A stretch of 6,840 nucleotides of DNA from CAYSHJ01 sp964589725 (GTDB lineage: Bacteria > Planctomycetota > Planctomycetia > Planctomycetales > Planctomycetaceae), in NCBI GenBank assembly GCA_964589725.1, contig CAZPUJ010000598.1, forward strand, positions 1 through 6,840, in the 5' to 3' direction. The first letter of the stretch is position 1, and the number at the start of each line of letters is the position of its first letter. Shown here piece by piece: positions 1 to 4,823 of the stretch. The notes below the pieces were generated by a model. It had not been told where the DNA came from. It ran no database searches and saw only the letters and a list, made by a program, of their open reading frames with translations. The position numbers and the translations under genes were made by a program.

Positions 1-1075
1 AGCGGATGCCCTCAGCACGCTTCAAGTCACCGCTGACAACGATGCCATCGATCGGGCTGCGTATTTCCAGGTGTTCGTTGCGGTCTTCGAGCAACTTCGT
101 TGTGAGACTGAGCCGTTCCATTTGCAGCTTCGCCAATTGAGTCTCACCGAAGTCTTGCTCGGCGAGATGAGCGTCTCGTTCTTTGGCCGCACGTTCGTAC
201 TCGGCGACGTTGCCAGCCAATTCCCAGCGGACTTCTCGGCCGTCCATGCGCGCCAGCAACTGGCCCGCCGAAACCGTATCGCCGACTTCGACGAGTGCTT
301 TCTCCAACACACCTTCGAACGGTGCGGCCACAAATCGCCGCGTGACGGGTTGCAACTCGCAGTCGCAACTCACGTCGTACGGCACGTTGATCGTGAGTGC
401 GACCGACGTCACGGCCGTCGCCGCCACGAACCAGCGGGCACGTCGATGTCGCCACTGGCTGCCCAGCCACAGCCCGATTTCACGGCCGGCTGTTCCGAGG
501 TCGTGACGTTCCGGAAGCGATTCGCGTGGTCGATCGTGCGCGGAGCTGTTCGATGCTGCCAAGCCGCGCGCAGCGCACCTGAGCGACCAAAGTTCCGTGT
601 ACGCGGCGACGAGTGACAACCAGGCACCTGCGGCGGAGAGACGTTCGGTTTGCCGAGGAAAGAGCACCACGAGCACGGTGTCTCGTGTTTCCGTTCGCTC
701 CAACGTGATGGCGGCGAGTTGCTCACCCGTGGTCGATCCAATCGGGCCGATCATGAAGCGTTTCGTCGAGCGAGCTTCCTTGGCGATCGCGCACATCGTT
801 TGACGAACAGCGTCGGCTAGCCCGTCGGCGGGAAACGTGAGGCCGGTCAATCGTTCCGGCTGAGTCCCGATCGCTGGCTCCCACGTGAAGAGTCCCGTTG
901 CGGGAATCGCGTCGACCGTCAGTCGAGACACGTGATCGAGCCACTCGGTCCATGTGCTGGCGGTGGATGCGACGGCCCGTAGTTCGTCGAATGGCAAGCG
1001 GGATTTCAGCGGGCGACTCGGCGACGGCGTGAGCGTCGCGATCTGCACGGAATTGCCGAGCGCCAATGAGGACAC
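1..1075 (-). CDS. Sensor-domain/HlyD hybrid membrane adaptor (partial, 3' end beyond window)
   Basis: The reading frame starts at a GTG at 1075 and stays open to the left edge, giving 358 visible residues. The GTG is chosen because GAGGAG lies 7 bases upstream. Residues 1-200 are soluble; about 35-170 (from ELRAVASTASTWTEWLDHVS to LVAAYTELW) have the alternating helix/strand character of a GAF-like fold, but no motif proves it. A basic stretch, RHRRARW, precedes one hydrophobic segment (about 215-231), predicting a cytoplasmic N-terminus. Beyond it, FEGVLEKALVEVGDTVSAGQ (253-272) is the first half of a biotinyl-lipoyl domain, followed by a short charged helical hairpin (about 280-335) and the second half, LEIRSPIDGIVVSGDLKRAEG (336 on), as in HlyD-family membrane fusion proteins. 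The gene follows the 1087-2025 adaptor by 11 bases and is probably cotranscribed with it. Inference: it links a cytoplasmic signal to periplasmic export or proteolysis. The HlyD assignment is firm; the sensor domain is tentative. Confidence 0.85.
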   Translation of the reverse strand, partial: MSSLALGNSVQIATLTPSPSRPLKSRLPFDELRAVASTASTWTEWLDHVSRLTVDAIPATGLFTWEPAIGTQPERLTGLTFPADGLADAVRQTMCAIAKEARSTKRFMIGPIGSTTGEQLAAITLERTETRDTVLVVLFPRQTERLSAAGAWLSLVAAYTELWSLRCAARGLAASNSSAHDRPRESLPERHDLGTAGREIGLWLGSQWRHRRARWFVAATAVTSVALTINVPYDVSCDCELQPVTRRFVAAPFEGVLEKALVEVGDTVSAGQLLARMDGREVRWELAGNVAEYERAAKERDAHLAEQDFGETQLAKLQMERLSLTTKLLEDRNEHLEIRSPIDGIVVSGDLKRAEGIR

Positions 1076-1082
1076 GATGTCG

Positions 1083-1088
1083 CTCCTC
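1083..1088 (-). promoter_or_regulatory. Shine-Dalgarno of the hybrid adaptor gene, overlapping the upstream stop codon
   Basis: On the minus strand GAGGAG is followed by 7 bases and then GTG at 1075. The first bases of this site are part of the TGA stop codon (1089-1087) of the upstream adaptor gene. This decides the GTG start, since the next in-frame ATG lies about 90 codons further in, within the soluble domain. The arrangement favours coupled translation of the two adaptors. Confidence 0.75.
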
Positions 1089-2025
1089 AGCGAATGCGTT
1101 CGGCGGACGTCAGCTTTTTCGGCGTCCGCTTTTCGAGCGTCCGCTCTTCCGGTGACGCGGGCGAACTGCCGGCGAGCACCAAGGTGCAACGCTCACCACT
1201 GCGGCACTCGCCTGCGGGATTCGGAATGCGGACCTTGACGCGAACGGTTCCGCTCTTGGCGTCCGTGACTGGCGAAACGAATTCGACCTCGGCCTCGACA
1301 GGTTCTTTGGCCGATGCGAATTGGACTTGCACCAAACCTCCCGCGTGAAATTGACTCGCTTGATTCAGCCGTAACGAAAAAGTGGCCAGCAGCGGATCCA
1401 ACTGAGCGACGGTGACGACCACCGGATCGGTGGGCGCGACGAATTCGCCCACTTCGCGATGCACCTTTATGACCACGCCGTTTCTGGGCGAGCGGACGAT
1501 TCGATTTTCCAGTTCGATTTGGATGCGATCAAGTTCCCGTTGCCGCACGATGAGCGTTTCTTGAACCGCCAGCACGCGAGCTTCCGCCACATCCTTGTCC
1601 ATCAAGGCGCGGTCCAGTTCCTCGGGGCGAGCGTGACCCGTGCGGAGCAGCGCGTCGATCTTTTCATGCCGGTTGGTATGCAGTCGCAGTTCGGCTTGAG
1701 CCGATTGCAGCGCGCCCTTCGCGGAAAGATGCTGCCGCGCGATTTCCAGCGTGGCCTTGACCAACTCGTCATCGAGCTTCACGAGTGGCTGCTTGGCTTC
1801 GACGGCTTCTCCTTCTCGAACCAGGACTTCGCGGATGATGCCGGTGTCGCCGCTGGCGACTTGAATGGTGCGATACGGCTCCGCGAAGGATTCGAGATCG
1901 GCGTTGCTAACAGCGAGCTTCGTATCGCCCGCTCCGAGCGCCGCCAACGCGACGGCGAAGGGAATCAACAGCCAACTCTTGCGAAATGTCACCATCGACA
2001 TAACCCGTTCCGTCGTTGAACTCAT
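1087..2025 (-). CDS. Periplasmic adaptor (membrane fusion) protein, HlyD/RND family
   Basis: A 312-residue membrane fusion protein that would bridge an inner-membrane transporter to an outer-membrane channel. Residues 13-34 (basic FRKSW, then LLIPFAVALAALGAG) form a signal peptide or N-terminal anchor; there is no lipobox cysteine, so it is not a lipoprotein. The first lipoyl half is at about 58-86 (GIIREVLVREGEAVEAKQPL), a helical hairpin at about 88-175, the second lipoyl half at about 176-205 (IVRSPRNGVVIKVHREVGEF), and a beta-barrel at about 206-285. The hairpin tip reads LLRTGHARPEELD (126-138), close to the LLxxGxxSxxELD tip of TolC-docking adaptors but with Arg133 where Ser is usual. 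The protein is short for the family and ends in a charged tail (PEERTLEKRTPKKLTSAERIR-like, about 291-312) in place of a membrane-proximal domain. Three in-frame ATGs (2025, 2001, 1995) are possible starts; none has a strong ribosome site, and the later two place the basic signal region closer to the terminus. The next gene begins 11 bases downstream. Confidence 0.9.
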   Translation of the reverse strand: MSSTTERVMSMVTFRKSWLLIPFAVALAALGAGDTKLAVSNADLESFAEPYRTIQVASGDTGIIREVLVREGEAVEAKQPLVKLDDELVKATLEIARQHLSAKGALQSAQAELRLHTNRHEKIDALLRTGHARPEELDRALMDKDVAEARVLAVQETLIVRQRELDRIQIELENRIVRSPRNGVVIKVHREVGEFVAPTDPVVVTVAQLDPLLATFSLRLNQASQFHAGGLVQVQFASAKEPVEAEVEFVSPVTDAKSGTVRVKVRIPNPAGECRSGERCTLVLAGSSPASPEERTLEKRTPKKLTSAERIR

Positions 2026-2382
2026 GCCAGCCGAATGCCTGCGCGCACAGTGCGTGCGGAGATGAAAGTATCATCGCTTCTTTTCGAGTCCCACGCGTCG
2101 TGGGCTTTAACCAACTCGTGGGATCGGAGCGGCGGGGCCACACGACGGCTGGATTGTGTCGGTCCTGCGATTCGTGAACAAAACCCTGACCGTAACGAAG
2201 TCCCGGCTTTCTCGGCTCTTCGCCATTCGTGTTGACTTCGCCGGAACGGCTCGTCATGCGGAGCGTGTGAAAGAATCGACTCTCAGGCGAGCGGGGCGGC
2301 GTCAGCCCCCCGGTTTTCAGCGGCCATCGTGAGCACCGGGGGGCTGACGCCGCCCCGCTCGCCATTTTTGTCACAGCCGCTG
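2026..2382. other. Gene-free intergenic region, apparently a mosaic of short repeats
   Basis: These 357 bases separate the c-di-GMP enzyme from the adaptor pair. The strongest element is the inverted repeat at 2286-2363. Weaker symmetric elements are CGCAC-A-GTGCG at 2044-2054, GATGA/TCATC at 2061-2075, TCCCACG at 2089-2095 pairing with CGTGGG at 2099-2104 or CGTGGGA at 2117-2123, and CGAAGTC/GACTTCG at 2196-2202 and 2234-2240. The open frames crossing it overlap both neighbouring genes, lack ribosome sites and have no domain character. No convincing sigma-70 promoter was found; GATACT at about 2066-2071 on the minus strand is at best a weak -10 with no good -35. Any promoter for the adaptor pair should lie here. 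Confidence 0.6.
2286..2363. repeat. 29-base perfect inverted repeat (REP-like hairpin)
   Basis: The arms at 2286-2314 and 2335-2363 are exact reverse complements over 29 bases (starting GGCGAGCGGGGCGGCGTCAG) with a 20-base loop. The stem is extremely GC-rich. It begins 19 bases past the stop codon of the c-di-GMP enzyme. I associate this arm sequence with a dispersed intergenic repeat of planctomycete genomes, whose chance translation is GGLTPPRSP; that is recognition, not a search result. A hairpin of this stability should stall or end transcription or protect the upstream mRNA 3' end. The minus strand, where the genes lie, has no T-tract after the stem. The plus strand has ATTTTT directly after it (2364-2369), but no plus-strand gene reads into it. 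Confidence 0.85.
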
Positions 2383-4821
2383 TCAGGCCAGAGTTGGCAG
2401 CGTTCGTGGCTGAATGCCGTCGAAATAGGCTCGTTGCGTCGCGCGGCAAAGTTTCAGCAAGGAATCGGCCTCGTGCAGCACGCCCAACAAGTCACTGTCT
2501 TCCGAGGTCAGGGCCGCGTGTAGCTCGGCCGCCTGATCGGCGACGTCGCGCGCGCCTTGTTGGTTCGCCAACAGGTGCAGGTGGCCCGCCAAGTCTCCCA
2601 AACCCGATAAGTCTCGGCGATCGAGCGCCAGTACCAGCCGCTCGATCTGCATGCCGATCGACAACGCCGCTTCTTTCGAGACGGTACCAGCACCGGTGTC
2701 CGCATTCACCAGTCGCCGCGAACGGACGCAGGCGGCGAACCGCTCGACCAATTCCGGGTCGAACTGCGAACCGGCGAGGCGACGCAGCTCCGCGAACGCC
2801 ACGTCCAGCTTTTGGCCCTTTTGGCCGGCTCGATCCGAAGTCATCTCATCCAAGGAATTGGCGATCGCCAGAATGCGAGAACCCAACGGCAGCCGAATTC
2901 GTTTGTCGGTCTTGCGGTCCAAGTAGCCGTTCTCGAACGGAATCAGGTAATTATCCAGGATCGTGCAAAGTTCCGGTGACTTGATCGACGCGCGGACGAG
3001 CTCGGCGCCGAACTCCTGGTGCGTGCGCACGCTTGTACGCTCTTCGGGACTGAGCGGTTCGAGCTTGTGCAGAATGACGTCGGGCAAGTTCATCTTGCCG
3101 ATGTCATGTAGCAATGCAGAGATTTCCAACAGGTAACATTGGCTGGGAGACATCAATCCCTCGGCCACCAAGACACACAGATCGGCGACTCGCCGGCTGT
3201 GCTCGGCGGTTGGCAGGTCTCGATACGCCAGCGCGGAGAGCAACGCGATCGCGACAGGGAACGACACCGGCGGTTCGACCGGAGCCTCGACGACCGGAGC
3301 GGCTGGCGAGGTTGTCTTTTCCTCGATGACCAAATCGGCTGGCACCTGATCCAGCGCGACGACGCAATTGCGACCGTGGCGCTTCGCCACGTACAGACAC
3401 TTGTCCGCTTGATCCAACAGTTCTTGAGGCGACTGTGCTCCCAAGTCTCGGCACGAGATTCCGAAACTGGCGGTCACAGCGAGCTGCGTCAACGGGATTG
3501 AGGCGATGGTCTGCCGCAAGTGCTCGGCCACGATGCGTGCGGCATCGATGTCCGTCTGCGGCATCAACACGCAGAACTCTTCTCCGCCGAAACGACAGAC
3601 CAAGTCCCCCTCGCGAGCGGCATCTCGCAGTGCGTGAGCCACCTTCTTCAACACCTCATCCCCCATGCTGTGGCCGAAGTTGTCGTTGACCGACTTGAAG
3701 TGGTCGATATCCGCCATCACGCAGCTCAACGACTGTCCTTTCTGCGCGGCGGACTGCCACGCGGCGTCGAACTTTTCGAAGAACGAACGTCGATTCATGC
3801 AACCCGTCAGTGGGTCTTGAGTGGCGAGTCGTTCCAGCTCATGATTCTGACGCTGAATCTCGTTGGCCGACGTTTGCAGCAGCTTGAGCATCTCCGACAG
3901 TTCGACTTTTTTCTTTTCCATCTGGGTGACGTCGCCAAAGCTGGTGAGCGCCCCTTGCGAGCGTCCCTTCTCATCGAGGATCGGAGCGGAGTTGACGATG
4001 AACGTGCGGTCTTCTTTCGCGGTTTGCTGAAAGGCCAGCATGCTGCCGATGTGGCCGTCCTCTCCGCGCAGCACCTTCTGCCACGGAAGTTGATCTGTCG
4101 GCGTCTCGGCTCCGTTGGACTTCCACATAAACGACGAGGCTTTGCGACCGAGCAACTTCGCTTCGGGCATGCCGGCCGTTTCCGTGAAGGCTTTGTTGGC
4201 GAGCACGATGTGCTCGTTCTTGTCGAGCAGCAACAAACCCTCCGTCAGCGTGTCCAAAGCTTGACGGACTCGCGCGGGGACGACTTTCGACGGGTCGAGG
4301 TAATGCAACGCTCGTCGCAGATAAAACCAGTAACAGATGCCTCCCGAGATGGCCAGAAAGAGCGGCAGTCGTACCTCGGACAACAACCAGATTCCCATCC
4401 AGCCGCCTGGTGACAATGGTTCGAAGCAAACCTCCAACACGCCCCACGGTTCGCCGTTGAACGCAATGGGAACGTACATGTGCGACCCCGGTAGGTCTGT
4501 CGCATGGGCTTTTTGCCATTGGTGTTCGTGATCTCCGGCGCGAGCGATGATCTGACCATCCGTTCGTCGGACCGCCGCCGTCAACAGTTCGGGGTTGCGG
4601 CTCACGATCGCTTCCAGGCCGAGACGAATGTGGTCGTAGTCCTCCTCTCCGGCCAACAGCGTGAACGCAATGGCGGTCGTTTCGCACAGCCGACTACGTC
4701 CTTCCATCACCGCTCGGTTGCGGTCTGGGATCAGCCCCAGTACGCCCGCCGCGAGCACGACGCTGATCGTGATCGAGGAGAGTCCCCAAGCCAATCGAGA
4801 AATTGTGGAAATGCGTACCAT
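2383..4821 (-). CDS. Membrane-bound PAS-GGDEF-HD cyclic-di-GMP signalling protein
   Basis: An 812-residue sensor enzyme predicted to make, and perhaps bind, cyclic-di-GMP. Membrane segments at about 12-31 and 149-168 flank a roughly 115-residue periplasmic sensor region. A PAS domain follows (about 183-300), then a helical linker (300-333) and a GGDEF domain (about 334-490): DPLTGCMNRRSFF, ADIDHFKSVNDNFGHSMGDE, catalytic FGGEEF (411-416), and an intact RxxD inhibitory site (R403, D406) five residues before it. This predicts an active, product-inhibited diguanylate cyclase. A Pro/Glu-rich linker (about 491-520) leads to an HD domain related to HD-GYP: H541, LLHDIGK (571-577) and H601 are present. 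The later HHE and GYP motifs are replaced by ILDNYLIPFENGYLD (621-635), and the later metal-type Asp is N655, so phosphodiesterase activity is doubtful. The last 100 residues are helical and resemble a degenerate HPt domain. The ATG has AGGAG six bases upstream, inside the preceding gene. Confidence 0.95.
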   Translation of the reverse strand: MVRISTISRLAWGLSSITISVVLAAGVLGLIPDRNRAVMEGRSRLCETTAIAFTLLAGEEDYDHIRLGLEAIVSRNPELLTAAVRRTDGQIIARAGDHEHQWQKAHATDLPGSHMYVPIAFNGEPWGVLEVCFEPLSPGGWMGIWLLSEVRLPLFLAISGGICYWFYLRRALHYLDPSKVVPARVRQALDTLTEGLLLLDKNEHIVLANKAFTETAGMPEAKLLGRKASSFMWKSNGAETPTDQLPWQKVLRGEDGHIGSMLAFQQTAKEDRTFIVNSAPILDEKGRSQGALTSFGDVTQMEKKKVELSEMLKLLQTSANEIQRQNHELERLATQDPLTGCMNRRSFFEKFDAAWQSAAQKGQSLSCVMADIDHFKSVNDNFGHSMGDEVLKKVAHALRDAAREGDLVCRFGGEEFCVLMPQTDIDAARIVAEHLRQTIASIPLTQLAVTASFGISCRDLGAQSPQELLDQADKCLYVAKRHGRNCVVALDQVPADLVIEEKTTSPAAPVVEAPVEPPVSFPVAIALLSALAYRDLPTAEHSRRVADLCVLVAEGLMSPSQCYLLEISALLHDIGKMNLPDVILHKLEPLSPEERTSVRTHQEFGAELVRASIKSPELCTILDNYLIPFENGYLDRKTDKRIRLPLGSRILAIANSLDEMTSDRAGQKGQKLDVAFAELRRLAGSQFDPELVERFAACVRSRRLVNADTGAGTVSKEAALSIGMQIERLVLALDRRDLSGLGDLAGHLHLLANQQGARDVADQAAELHAALTSEDSDLLGVLHEADSLLKLCRATQRAYFDGIQPRTLPTLA

Positions 4822-4823
4822 GC

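Noticed and set aside
71..616. Plus-strand open frame of 181 codons and several short minus-strand frames between 22 and 953
   Set aside because: All overlap the continuous minus-strand frame from 1075, which carries the membrane segment and lipoyl motifs.
1103..1144. Inverted and direct copies of GCGGACG/CGTCCGC near the end of the adaptor gene
   Set aside because: Seven-base copies within the coding sequence of the charged tail; explained by repeated Arg/Glu/Lys codons and too short to call a terminator.
1459..2019. Plus-strand open frame of 186 codons
   Set aside because: Antisense shadow of the HlyD-family adaptor, whose own frame has the signal, lipoyl and hairpin features.
2040..2110. 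Sigma-70 promoter for the adaptor pair
   Set aside because: Only a weak -10-like GATACT and no acceptable -35 at the right spacing; not strong enough to annotate.
2286..2369. Rho-independent terminator on the plus strand (hairpin plus ATTTTT)
   Set aside because: The shape fits, but no plus-strand gene leads into it; the T-run lies on the wrong side for the minus-strand genes, so it is reported as a repeat only.
1907..2449. Minus-strand open frame of 180 codons spanning the gap
   Set aside because: Overlaps the end of the c-di-GMP enzyme and the start of the adaptor, runs through the inverted repeat and has no ribosome site; apparently a chance translation of repeat DNA.
3520..4413. Long plus-strand open frame (297 codons) and other plus-strand frames within 2383-4821
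   Set aside because: Antisense to the clearly assigned PAS-GGDEF-HD gene; no domain character or ribosome site. Open because of GC-rich codon bias.
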